Origin: Xanthostigma xanthostigma
Taxonomy: Eukaryota > Arthropoda > Insecta > Raphidioptera > Raphidiidae
Length of the DNA stretch: 64,000 bases
Assembly: GCA_963575645.1 (NCBI GenBank)
Contig: OY754467.1
Span: forward strand, 26,316,201 to 26,380,200
Direction of reading: 5' to 3'
In this document: positions 11,016 to 23,050 of the stretch, piece after piece
Layout of the letters: the number at the start of each line of letters is the position of its first letter
Position numbering within the stretch: the stretch's first letter is position 1
Notes under the pieces: model-generated
Databases searched by the model: none
The model's input: the letters and a program-made list of their open reading frames with translations, nothing else
What the model was told of the DNA's origin: nothing
Position numbers and translations under genes: made by a program

Positions 11016-12870
11016 TTCTCCCATAAGAATATGCAAACTGAATATTGACTATCATTTTCACGCAGACAAGCAGTTTTTACATGGTTTACGACAATTAGGT
11101 GCAAATAAGTCCATAAAAGCAAAAGTGTTTCATTTCACAAAGGTAAGTCTACTTTCACTATAACATTCAGGTTTGGATCATTCTCTCATAAGAAAATGCA
11201 AACTGCATATTAACCATTATTTTAACGCAGACAAGCAGTTTTTACATGCTTCACGACAATTGCGTGCAAATGAGTCCTTATAGGCAAAATTGCTTTATTT
11301 TACAAAGCTAAGTCTATTTAAACTATAACATTCAGGTTTGGATCATTCTCTAATAAGAAAATGCAAACTGAATAATAACCATTATTTTAACGCATACAAG
11401 CAGTTTTTAAATGCTTTATGACAATTAGGGGCAAATGAGTCCTTATAGGCAATATTGCATTATTTCATGAAGGTAAGTCTAATTACACTATAAAATTCAG
11501 GTTTGGATCATTCTCTCATAAGAAAATGCAAACTGCATATTAACCATTATTTAAACGCAGACAAGCAGTTTTCACTTGTTTATGACAATTAGGTGCAAAT
11601 GAGTCTTTATAGGCAAAATTGCTTTATTTCATGAGGGTAAGTCTATTTACACTATACCATTCAGGTTTGGATCATTCTCTCATAAGAAAATGCAAACTGC
11701 ATATTTGCTATCATTTTCACGCAGACAAGCAGTTTTTACATGCTTCACGACATTTGCGTGCAAATGAGTCCTTATAGGCAGAATTGCTTTATTTCACAAA
11801 GGTAAGTCTACTTTCACTATAATATTCAGGGTTGGATCATTCTCTCATAAAAAAATGCAAACTGCATATTAACCATTATTTTAACGCAGACAAGCAGTTT
11901 TTACATGCTTCACGACAATTGATTGCAAATGAGTCCTTATAGGCAAAATTGCTTTATTTTACAAAGGTAAGTCTATTTATATTATAACATTCAGGTTTGA
12001 ATCATTTTCTCAAAAGATAATGCAAACTGATCATTTCCTATTATTTTCACGCAGACAAGCAGTATTTACATGCTTTATGACAATTAGGTGCAAATGAGTC
12101 CTAATAAACAGAATTGCTTTATTTCACAAAGGTAAGTCTACTTTCACTATAACATTCAGGTTTGGATCATTCTCTTATAAGAAAATGCAAACTGCATATT
12201 AACCATTATTTTAACGCAGACGAGCAGTTTTTACATGCTTCACGACAATTGCGTGCAAATGAGTCCTTATAGGCAAAATTGCTTTATTTTACAAAGGTAA
12301 GTCTATTTACAATATAACATTCAGGTTTGCATCATTATCTCATAAGAAAATGCAAAGTGCATATTAACCATTATTTTAACGCATACAAGCAGTTTTTACA
12401 TGCTTTATGACAATTAGGGGCAAATGAGTCCTTATAGGCAAAATTGCTTTATTTCATTAAGGTAAGTCTATTTACACTATAACATTCAGGTTTGGATCAT
12501 TCTCTCATAAGAAAATGCAAACTGCATATTAACCATTATTTTAACGCTGACAAGCAGTTTTTATATGCTTTACGACAATTAGGTGCAAATGAGTCCTTAT
12601 AGGCAAAAGTGCTTTATTTCATAAGGGTAAGTCTATTTACACTATAACATTCAGGTTTGGATCATTCTCTCATAAGAAAATGCAAACTGCATATTTACTA
12701 TCATTTACACGCAGACAAGCAGTATTCACATGTTTTACTACAATTAGGTGGAAATAAGTCCTTAAAGGCAAAATTGTCTTATTTCACAAAGGTAAGTCTA
12801 CTTTCACTATAACATTCAGGTTTGGATCATTCTCCCATAAGAAAATGCAAACTGCATATTAACAATTATT
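11016..12870 (+). repeat. Array segment before the inversion
   Basis: About 11 monomers with more private variation than their neighbours, for example TTTTCACTTGTTTATG at about 11570 (one base short), CCTAATAAACAGAATTGC at about 12101 and the rare monomer at about 11971-12050. The last four monomers form a C-C'-E-B' cycle like 1155-1730. No gene is present. Confidence 0.85.
11971..12050 (+). repeat. Rare monomer variant, copy 1
   Basis: A distinctive stretch with TTTATATTATAAC, CATTTTCTCAAAAGATAATG and CATTTCCTATTATTTTC. The only other place I see this combination is 61346-61425. Confidence 0.85.
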
Positions 12871-12908
12871 GATAGTCAATATTCAGTTTGCATGTTCTTA
12901 TGAGAGAA
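12830..12908. repeat. Palindromic inversion junction, spacer near zero
   Basis: The forward array runs to about 12870 at monomer position about 52 and then turns over. Bases at x pair with bases at 25738-x: TTCTCCCATA from 12830 faces TATGAGAGAA ending at 12908, and GCAAACTG at 12847-12854 faces CAGTTTGC at 12884-12891. The symmetry centre is about 12869. Arms are imperfect because different monomer variants face each other, but they extend far into both arrays, apart from the 4-bp loss in the right arm near 13008. The DNA can fold back on itself here. Confidence 0.93.
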
Positions 12909-15900
12909 TGATCCAAACCTGAATGTTATAGTGTAAATAGACTTACCCTCATGAAATAAAACAATTTTGCCTATAAGGACTCATTTGCCCCTAATTGTCA
13001 TCTAGCAAAAACTGCTTGTATGCGTTAAAATAATGGTTAATATGCAGTTTGCATTTTCTTATGAGAGAATGATCTAAACCTGAATATTATAGTGTAAATA
13101 GACTTACCTTTGTAAAATAAAGCAATTTTGCCTATAAGGACTCATTTGCACGCAATTGTCGTAAAGCATCTAAAAACTGCTTGTCTGCGTGAAAATGATA
13201 GTAAATATGCAGTTTGCATTTTCTTATGAGAGAATGATCCAAACCTAAATGTTATAGTGTAAATAGACTTACCCTCTTGAAATAAAGCAATTTTGCCTAT
13301 CTTACTCATTTGCACCTAATTGTCGTAAAGCATGTAAAAACTGCTTGTATGCGTTAAAATGATAGTAAATATGCAGTTTGCATTTTCTTATAAGAGAATG
13401 ATCCAAACCGGAATGTTATAGTGTAAATAAACTTACCCTCATGAAATAAAGCAATTTTGCCTATAAGGACTCATTTGCACCTAATTGTCATAAAGCTTGT
13501 AAAAACTGCTTGTATGCGTTAAAATAATAGTTAATATGCAGTTTGCATTTTCTTATGAGAGAATGATCTAAACCTGAATGTTATAGTTTAAGTAAACTTA
13601 CCTTTGTAAAATAAAGCAATTTTGCCTATAAGAACTCATTTGCACGCAATTGTCGTGAAGCATGTAAAAACTGCTTTTCTGCGTGAAAATGATAGTAAAT
13701 ATGCAGTTTGCATTTTCTTATTAGAGAATGATCCAAACCTGAATGTTATAGTGTAAATAGACTTACCCTCATAAAATAAAGCAATTTTGCCTATAAAGAC
13801 TCATTTGCACCTAGTTGTCGTAAAGCATGTAAAAACTGCTTGTCTGCGTTAAAATAATGGTTAATATGCAGTTTGCATTTTCTTATGAGAGAATGATCCA
13901 AACCTGAATGTTATAGTGTAAATAGATTAACCTTTGTAAAATAAAGAATTTTGGCTATAAGGACTCATTTGCACGCAATTGTCGTGAAGCATGTAAAAAC
14001 TGCTTGTCTGCGTTAAAATAATGGTTAATATGCAGTTTGCATTTTCTTATGAGAGAATAATCCAAACCTAAATGTTACAGTGTAAATAAACTTACCTTCA
14101 TGAAATAAAGCAATTTTGCCTATAGGGACTCATTTGCCCCTAATTGTATAAAGCATGTAAAAACTGCTTGTCAGCGTTAAAATAATGGTTAATATGCAGT
14201 TTGCATTTTCTTATGAGAGAATGATCCAAATCTGAATGTTATAGTGTAAGTAGACTAACCTTCATGAAATAAAGCAATTTTGCCTATGAGGACTCATTTG
14301 CCCCTAATTGTCATAAAGCATGTAAAAACTGCTTGTATGCGTTAAAATAATGTAAAATATGCAGTTTGCATTTTCTTATGAGAGAATGATCCTAACCTGA
14401 ATGTTATAGTGAAAATAGACTTACCTTTGTAAAATAAAGCAATTTTGCCTATAAGGACTCATTTGCACGCAATTGTCGTGAAGCATGTAAAAACTGCTTG
14501 TCTGCGTTAAAATAATGGTTAATATGCATTTTTGCATTTTCTTATGAAAGAATGATCCAAACCTGAATGTAATAGTGTAAATAGACTTACCTTTGTAAAA
14601 TAAAGCAATTTTGCCTATAAAGACTCATTTGCACGCAATTGTCGTGAAACATATAAAAACTGCTTGTCTGCGTGAAAATGATAGTCAATATTCAGTTTGC
14701 ATTTTCTTATGAGAGAATGATCCTAACCTGAATGTTATAGTGTAAATAGACTTACCCTCATGAAATAAAGCAATTTTGCCTATAAGGACTCATTTGCACC
14801 TAAATGTCATAAAGCATGTAAAAACTGCTTGTATGCGTTAAAATAATAGTTAATATGCAGTTTGCATTTTCTTGTGAGAGAATGATCCAAACCTGAATGT
14901 TATAGTGTAAGTAAACTTACCTTTGTGAAATAAAGCAATTTTGCTTATAAAGACTCATTTGCACCTAATTGTCGTAAAGCATGTAAAAATTGCTTGTCTG
15001 CGTTTAAATAATGGTTAATATGTAGTTTGCATTTTCTTATGAGAGAATGATCCAAACCTGAATGTTATAGTGTAAATAGACTTACCTTTATAAAATAAAG
15101 CAATTTTGCCTATAAGGACCCATTTGCCCCTAATTGTCATAAAGCATGTAAAAACTGCTTGTATGCGTTAAAATATTGGTTAATATGCAGTTTGCATTTT
15201 CTTATGAGAGAATGATCCAAACCTGAATGTTATAGTGTAAATAGACTAACCCTCATGAAATAAAGCAATTTTGCCTATAAGGACTCATTTGCACCCAATT
15301 GTCATAAAGCATGTAAAAACTGCTTGTATGCGTTAAAATAATAGTTAATATGCAGTTTGCATTTTCTTGTGAGAGAATGATCCAAACCTGAATGTTATAG
15401 TGTATATAGACTTACCCTCATGAAATAAAGCAATTTTGCCTATAAGGACTCATTTGCCCCTAATTGTCATAAAGCATGTAAAAACTGCTTGTATGCGTTA
15501 AAATAATAGTTAATATGCAGTTTGCATTTTCTTGTGAGAGAATGATCCAAACCTGAATGTTATAGTGTAAATAGACTTACCCTCATGAAATAAAGCAATT
15601 TTGCCTATAAGGACTCATTTGCCCCTAATTGTCATAAAGCATACAAAAACTGCTTGTATGCGTTAAAATAATTGTTAATATGCAGATTGCATTTTCTTAT
15701 GAGAGAATGATCTAAACCTGAATGTTATAGTTTAAATAGACTAACCTTTGTAAAATAAAGCAATTTTGCCTATAAGGACTCATTTGCACGCAATTGTCGT
15801 GAAGCATGCAAAAACTGCTTGTCTGCGTTAAAATAATGGTTAATATGCAGTTTGCATTTTCTTATGAGAGAATGATCCAAACCTGAATGTTATAGTGAAA

Positions 15901-16583
15901 GTAGACTTACCTTTGTGAAATGAAACAATTTTGCCTTTATGGCCTTATTTGCACCTAATTGTCATAAACCATGTAAAAACTGCTTGTCTGCGTGAAAATG
16001 AAAGTCAATATTCAGTTTGCATTTTCTTATGAGAGAATGATCCAAACCTGAATGTTATAGTGTAAATAGACTTACCCTCATGAAATAAAGCAATTTTGCC
16101 TATAAGGACTCATTTGCACCTAATTGTCATAAAGCATGTAAAAACTGCTTGTATGCGTTAAAATAATAGTTAATATGCAGTTTGCTTTTTCTTGTGAGAG
16201 AATAATCCAAACCTGATTGTTATAGTGTAAATAGACTAACCTTCATAAAATAAAGCAATTTTGCCTATAAGGACATTTTTGCCCCTAATTGTCATAAAGC
16301 ATGTAAAAACTGCTTGTATGCGTTAAAATTATGGTTAATATGCAGTTTGCATTTTCTTATGAGAGAATGATCCAAACCTGAATGTTATAGTGTAAATAGA
16401 CTTACCCTCATGAAGTAAAGCAATTTTGCCTATAAGGACTCATTTGCACCTAATTGTCATAAAGCATGTAAAAACTGCTTGTATGCTTTAAAATTATGGT
16501 TAATATGCAGTTTGCATTTTCTTATGAGAGAATGATCCAAACCTGAATGTTATAGTGTAAATAGACTTACCTTTGTAAAATAA
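12871..16583 (-). repeat. Satellite array, inverted block (about 22.5 monomers)
   Basis: The same 165-bp satellite reads on the minus strand here. The reverse-complement anchor TATGAGAGAA occurs at 12899, 13060 and 13225; the 161-bp first step reflects a 4-bp loss near 13008. Read on the minus strand from the right end, the monomer order starts with a CATAATTTTAAAGC monomer, then a GTTAGTC/GGATTATTC pair, then an AACTATTATTTT monomer and a type D monomer. That resembles the + strand order at 8.5-9.3 kb and 10.7-11.1 kb. The block is therefore a turned-over piece of the same local array, not a different family. No gene or inserted element is present. Confidence 0.97.
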
Positions 16584-16664
16584 CAGTCAAGCAGTTTTTA
16601 CATGCTTCACGACAATTGCGTGCAAATGAGTCCTTATAAGCAAAATTGCTTTATTTTAGAAAGG
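16570..16664. repeat. Right inversion junction with 67-bp spacer
   Basis: The minus-strand array stops at monomer position 126 (..GTAAAATAA, 16583). The forward array resumes at position 59 (CAGTCAAGCAG, 16584). The arm ending at 16583 pairs with TTATTTTAGAAAGG starting at 16651, which leaves 67 bp unpaired. The two junctions do not have the phases expected of a clean cut-and-flip inversion, so some monomer sequence was lost or the block was copied in. Confidence 0.9.
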
Positions 16665-17411
16665 TAAGTCTACTTACAATATAACATTTAGGTTTGGATC
16701 TTTCTCTCATAAGAAAATGCAAACTGAATATTAACCATTATTTTAACGCATACAAGCAGTTTTTACATGCTTTATGACAATTAGGTGCAAATGAGTCCTT
16801 ATAGGCAAAATTGCTTTATTTCACAAAGGTAAGTTTACTTACACTATAACATTCAGGTTTGGATCATTCTTTCACAAGAAAATGCAAACTGCATATTAAC
16901 TATTATTTTAACGCATACAAGCAGTTTTTACATGCTTTATGACAATTAGGGGCAAATGAGTCCTTATAGGCAAAATTGCTTTATTTCATTAAGGTAAGTC
17001 TATTTAGACTATAACATTCAGGTTTGGATCATTCTCTTATAAGAAAATGCAAACTGCATATTAACCATTATTTTAACGCTGACAAGCATTTTTTACATGC
17101 TTTACGACAATTAGGTGCAAATGAGTCCTTATAGGTAAAAGTGCTTTATTTCATGAGGGTAAGTCTATTTACACTATAACATTCAGGTTTGGATCATTCT
17201 CTCATAAGAAAATGCAAACTACATATTTACTATCATTTTCACGCAGACAAGCAGTTTTTACATGCTTCACGACAATTGGGTGCAAATGAGTCCTTATAGG
17301 CAAAATTGCTTTATTTCACAAATGTAAGTTTACTTACACTATAACATTCAGGTTTGGATCATTCTTTCACAAGAAAATGCAAACTGCATATTAACTATTA
17401 TTTTAACGCAT
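16584..17411 (+). repeat. Array segment after the inversion
   Basis: Five monomers of mixed type. One has the mark CATTAAGGTAAGTCTATTTAG followed by GCTGACAAGCATTTTTTAC, seen also near 1245 and 23425. No gene is present. Confidence 0.85.
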
Positions 17412-18115
17412 ACAAGCAGTTTTTACATGGTTTACGACAATTAGGTGCAAATAAGTCCATAAAGGCAAAAGTGTTTCATTTCACAAAGGTAAGTCTACTT
17501 TCACTATAACATTCAGGTTTGGATCATTCTCTCATAAGAAAATGCAAACTGCATATTAACCATTATTTTAACGCAGACAAGTAGTTTTTACATGCTTCAC
17601 GACAATTGCGTGCAAATGAGTCCTTATAGGCAAAATTGCTTTATTTTACAAAGGTAAGTCTATTTACACTATAACATTCAGGTTTGGATCATTCTCTCAT
17701 AAGAAAATGCAATCTGCATATTAACCATTATTTTAACGCATTCAAGCAGTTTTTACATGCTTTATGACAATTAGGGGCAAATGAGTCCTTATAGGCAAAA
17801 TTGCTTTATTTCATAAAGGTAAGTCTATTTACACTATTACATTCAGGTTTGGATCATTCTCTCATAAGAAAATGCAAACTACATATTAACCATTATTTAA
17901 ACGCAGACAAGCAGTTTTTACATGCTTTACGACAATTAGGTGCAAATGAGTCTTTATAAGCAAAATTGCTTTATTTTACAAAGGTAAGTTTACTTACACT
18001 ATAACATTCAGGTTTGGATCATTCTCTCACAAGAAAATGCAAACTGCATATTAACTATTATTTTAACGCATACAAGCAGTTTTAACATGCTTTATGACAA
18101 TTAGGTGCAAATGAG
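17412..18115 (+). repeat. Segmental duplicate 5b
   Basis: Copy of 9251-9954. It shows that the two forward blocks on either side of the inverted segment share the same higher-order repeat, as expected if they were once one continuous array. Confidence 0.85.
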
Positions 18116-19365
18116 TCTTTATAGGCAAAATTGCTTTATTTCATGAGGGTAAGTCTATTTACACGATAACATTCAGGTTTGGACCATTCTCTCATAAGAA
18201 AATGCAAACTGCATATTAACCATTATTTAAACGCAGACAAGCAGTTTTTACATGCTTTACGACAATTAGGTGCAAATGAGTCTTTATAGGCAAAATTGCT
18301 TTATTTCATGAGGGTAAGTCTATTTACACTATAATATTCAGGTTTGGATCATTCTCTCATAAGAAAATGCAAACTGCATATTTACTATCATTTTTACGCA
18401 GACAACCAGTTTTTACATGCTTCACGACAATTGCGTGCAAATGAGTCCTTATAGGAAAAATTGCTTTATTTTACAAAGGTAAGTCTATTTACACTATTAC
18501 ATTCAGGTTTGGATCATTCTCTCATAAGAAAATGCAAACTGCATATTAACCATTATTTTAACGCATACAAACAGTTTTTACATGCTTTATGACAATAAGG
18601 GGCAAATAAGTCCTTATAGGCAAAATTGCTTTATTTCATGAAGGTAAGTCTATTTACACTATAACATTCAGGTTTGTATCTTTCTCTCATAAGAAAATGC
18701 AAACTGCATATTTACCATTATTTAAACGCAGACAAGCAGTTTTTACATGCTTCACGACAATTGCGTGCAAATGAGTCCTTATAGGCAAAATTGCTTTATT
18801 TTACAAAGGTAAGTCTATTTACACTATAACATTCAGGTTTGGATCATTCTCTCATAAGAAAATGCAAACTGCATATTTACTATCATCTTCACGCAGACAA
18901 GCAGTTTTTACATGCTTTACGACAATTGCGTGCAAATGAGTCCTTATAGGCAAAATTGCTTTATTTTACAAAGGTAAGTCTATTTACACTATAACATTCA
19001 GGTTTGGATCATTCTCTCATAAGAAAATGCAAACTGCATATTAACCATTATTTTAACGCATACAAGCAGTTTTTACATGCTTTATGACAATTAGGGGCAA
19101 ATGAGTACTTATAGGCAAAATTGCTTTATTTCATGAAGGTAAGTTTATTAACACTATAACATTCAGGTTTGGATCGTTCTCTCATAAGAAAATGCAAACT
19201 GCATATTAACCATTATTTAAACGCAGACAAGCAGTTTTCACATGCTTTACGACAATTAGGTGCAAATGAGTCTTTATAGGCAAAATTGCTTTATTTCATG
19301 AGGGTTAGTCTATTTACACTATAACATTCAGGTTTGGATCATTCTCTCATAAGAAAATGCAAACT
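18116..19365 (+). repeat. Array segment, mostly A-B-C order
   Basis: Monomers follow an A, B, C order with some replacements, for example A at about 18225, B at about 18385 and C at about 18555. No long near-identical partner was recognised by eye for the whole stretch, and no gene. Confidence 0.8.
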
Positions 19366-20470
19366 GCATATAAACCATTATTTAAACGCAGACAAGCAGT
19401 TTTTTTATGTTTTACGACAATTAGGTGCAAATGAGTCTTTATAGGCAAAATTGCTTTATTTCATGAGGGTAAGCTATTTACACTATAACATTCAGGTTTG
19501 GATCATTCTCTCAGAAGAAAATGCAAACTGCATATTTACTATCATCTTCACGCAAACAAGCAGTTTTTACATGCTTTACGACAATTGCGTGCAAATGTGT
19601 CCTTATAGGCAAAATTGCTTTATTTTACAAAGGTAAGTCTATTTACACTATAACATTCAGGTATGGATCATTCTCTCATAAGAAAATGCAAACTGAATAT
19701 TGACTATCATTTTCACGCAGACAAGCAGTTTTTACATGGTTTACGACAATTAGGTGCAAATAAGTCCATAAAGGCAAAATTGTTTCATTTCACAAAGGTA
19801 AGTCTACTTTCACTATAACATTCAGGTTTGGATCATTCTCTCATAAGAAAATGCAAACTGCATATTAACCATTATTTTAACGCAGACAAGCAGTTTTTAC
19901 ATGCTTCACGACAATTGCGTGCAAATGAGTCCTTATAGGCAAAATTGCTTTATTTCACAAAGGTAAGTTTACTTACACTATAACATTCGGGTTTTGATAA
20001 TTCTCTCACAAGACAATGCAAACTGCATATTAACCATTATTTTAACGCATACAAGCAGTTTTTACATGCTTTATGACAATTAGGTGCAAATGAGTCCTTA
20101 TAGGCAAAATTGCTTTATTTCAGGAGGGTAAGTCTATTTACACTATAACATTCAGGTTTGGATCATTCTCTCATAAGAAAATGCAAACTGAATATTGACT
20201 ATCATTTTCACGCAGACAAGCAGTTTTTACATGGTTTACGACAATTAGGTGCAAATAAGCCCAAAAAGGCAAAATTGTTTCATTTCACAAAGCTAAGTCT
20301 ACTTTCACTATAACATTCAGGTTTGGATCATTCTCTCATAAGAAAATGCAAACTGCATATTAACCATTATTTCAACGCAGACAAGCAGTTTTTACATGCT
20401 TCACGACAATTGCGTGCAAATGAGTCCTTATAGGCAAAATTGCTTTATTTTACAAAGGTAAGTCTATTTA
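19366..20470 (+). repeat. Segmental duplicate 6a (8-mer spacing)
   Basis: Matches 20685-21789 at offset 1319 (8 monomers minus 1 bp). Shared marks are GCATATAAACC, AGTTTTTTTATG, GGGTAAGCTATTTAC, CTCTCAGAAGAAAATG, AATGTGTCC and GGTTTTGATAATTC. Small differences include GGTATGG against GGTTTGG. Confidence 0.9.
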
Positions 20471-20684
20471 TACTATAACATTATGGTTTGGATCATTCTC
20501 TCATAAGAAAATGCAAACTGCATTTTAACCATTATTTTAACGCATACAAGCAGTTTTTACATGCTTTATCACAATTAGGGGCAAATGAGTCCTTATAGGC
20601 AAAATTGCTTTATTTCATGAAGGTAAGTCTATTTACACTATAACATTCAGGTTTGCATCATTCTCTCATTAGAAAATGCAAACT

Positions 20685-21789
20685 GCATATAAACCATTAT
20701 TTAAACGCAGACAAGCAGTTTTTTTATGCTTTACGACAATTAGGTGCTAATGAGTCTTTAAAGGCTAAATTGCTTTATTTCATGAGGGTAAGCTATTTAC
20801 ACTATAACTTTCAGGTTTGGATCATTCTCTCAGAAGAAAATGCAAACTGCATATTTACTATCATCTTCACGCAAACAAGCAGTTCTTACATGCTTTACGA
20901 CAATTGCGTGCAAATGTGTCCTTATAGGCAAAATTGCTTTATTTTACAAAGGTAAGTCTATTTACACTATAACATTCAGGTTTGGATCATTCTCTCATAA
21001 AAAAATGCAAACTGAATATTGACTATCATTTTCACGCAGACAAGCAGTTTTTACATGGTTTACGACAATTAGGTGCAAATAAGTCCATAAAAGCAAAATT
21101 GTTTCATTTCACAAAGGTAAGTCTACTTTCACTATAACATTCAGGTTTGGATCATTCTCTCATAAGAAAATGCAAACTGCATATTAACCATTATTTTAAC
21201 GCAGACAAGCAGTTTTTACATGCTTCACGACAATTGCGTGCAAATGAGTCCTTATAGGCAAAATTGCTTTAGTTTACAAAGGTAAGTTTACTTACACTAT
21301 AACATTCAGGTTTTGATAATTCTCTCACAAGAAAATGCAATCTGCATATTAACCATTATTTTAACGCATACAAGCAGTTTTTACATGCTTTATGACAATT
21401 AGGTGCAAATGAGTCCTTATAGGCAAAATTGCTTTATTTCATGAGGGTAAGTCTATTTACACTATAACATTCAGGTTTGGATCATTCTCTCATAAGAAAA
21501 TGCAAACTGAATATTGACTATCATTTTCACGCAGACAAGCAGTTTTTACATGGTTTACGACAATTAGGTGCAAATAAGTCCAAAAAGGCAAAATTGTTTC
21601 ATTTCACAAAGCTAAGTCTACTTTCACTATAACATTCAGGTTTGGATCATTTTCTCATAAGAAAATGCAAACTGCATATTAACCATTATTTCAACGCAGA
21701 CAAGCAGTTTTTACATGCTTCACGACAATTGCGTGCAAATTTGTCCTTATAGGCAAAATTGCTTTATTTTACAAAGGTAAGTCTATTTA
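20685..21789 (+). repeat. Segmental duplicate 6b
   Basis: Second copy of 19366-20470. Its second half is also related to 24321-25339. Confidence 0.9.
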
Positions 21790-22040
21790 CACTATACAAT
21801 TCAGGTTTGGATCATTCTCTCATAAGAAAATGCAAACTGCATATTAACCATAATTTTAAAGCATACAAGCAGTTTTTACATGCTTTATGACAATTAGGTG
21901 CAAATGAGTCCTTATAGGCAAAATTGCTTTATTTCATGAGGGTAAGTCTATTTACACTATAACATTCAGGTTTGGATCATTCTCTCATAAGAAAATGCAA
22001 ACTGCATATTTACTATCATTTTTACGCAGACAACCAGTTT
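21022..22040 (+). repeat. Segmental duplicate 7a (20-mer spacing)
   Basis: Matches 24321-25339 at offset 3299 (20 monomers minus 1 bp), including GGTTTTGATAATTCTCTCAC, a second type D monomer and CATAATTTTAAAGC. Several substitutions separate the two. Confidence 0.85.
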
Positions 22041-22349
22041 TCACATGTTTTACGACAATTAGGTGGAAATAAGTCCTTAAAGGCAAAATTGTTTTCTATC
22101 GCAAAGGTAAGTCTACTTTCACTATAACATTGAGGTTTGGATCATTTTCTCATAAGAAAATGCAAACTGCATATTAACCATTATTTTAACGAAGACAAGC
22201 AGTTTTTACATGCTTCACGACAATTGCGTGCAAATGAGTCCTTATAGGCAAAATTGCTTTATTTTACAAAGCTAAGTCTATTTAAACTATAACATTCAGG
22301 TTTGGATCATTCTCTCATAAGAAAATGCAAACTGCATATTAACCATTAT

Positions 22350-23050
22350 TTTAACGCAGACAAGCAGTTTTTACATGCTTCACGACAATTGCGTGCAAAT
22401 GAGTCCTTATAGGCAAAATTGCTTTATTTACAAAGGTAAGTCTATTTACACTATAACATTCAGGTTTGGATCATTCTCTCATAAGAAAATGCAAACTGCA
22501 TATTAACCATTATTTAAACGCAGACAAGCAGTTTTTACATGCTTTACGACAATTAGGTGCAAATAAGTCTTTATAGGCAAAATTGCTTTATTTCATGAGG
22601 GTAAGTCTATTTACACTATAACATTCAGGTTTGGATCATTCTCTCATAAGAAAATGCAAACTGCATATTTACTATCATTTTCACGCAGACAAGCAGTTTT
22701 TACATGCTTCACGACAATTGGGTGCAAATGAGTCCCTATAGGCAAAATTGCTTTATTTTACAAAGGTAAGTCTATTTACACTATAACATTCAGGTTTGGA
22801 TCATTCTCTCATAAGAAAATGCAAACTGCATATTAACAATTATTTTAACGCATACAAGCAGTTTTTACATGCTTTATGACAATTAGGGGCAAATGAGTCC
22901 TTATAGGCAAAATTGCTTTATTTTACAAAGGTAAGTTTACTTATACTATAACATTCAGGTTTAGATCATTCTCTCATAAGAAAATGCAAACTGCATATTA
23001 ACTGATATTTTAACGCATACAAGCAGTTTTTACAAACTTTATGACAATTA
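22350..23050 (+). repeat. Segmental duplicate 8a (24-mer spacing)
   Basis: Matches about 26310-27009 at offset 3959 (24 monomers minus 1 bp). Shared marks are the one-base-short TTTATTTACAAAGG, AACAATTATTTTAACG and ACTTATACTATAAC followed by GGTTTAGATC. Confidence 0.82.

Larger units (their letters stand above)
1..12870 (+). repeat. Satellite array, forward block 1 (about 78 x 165 bp)
   Basis: Continuous head-to-tail array of a 165-bp AT-rich monomer. The anchor TTCTCTCATA recurs at 301, 465, 630 and 795, that is at 164, 165 and 165 bp, and continues so to the last copy at 12830 (there TTCTCCCATA). Monomers differ from each other mainly in three short stretches and by occasional 1-6 bp indels, for example the 6-bp loss at about 889 repeated at about 4843. 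No unique DNA or inserted element interrupts it and no gene is present. The likely role is structural heterochromatin or centromere DNA, which is inferred from unit size and organisation only. Confidence 0.97.

Noticed and set aside
11971..12050. A second satellite family or degraded mobile element at the rare monomer
   Set aside because: It keeps the 165-bp register and most of the consensus. It is a divergent member of the same family.
12871..16583. An inverted transposon or helitron insertion
   Set aside because: The inverted DNA is the same satellite. There is no terminal repeat of its own, no target-site duplication and no coding sequence at either boundary.
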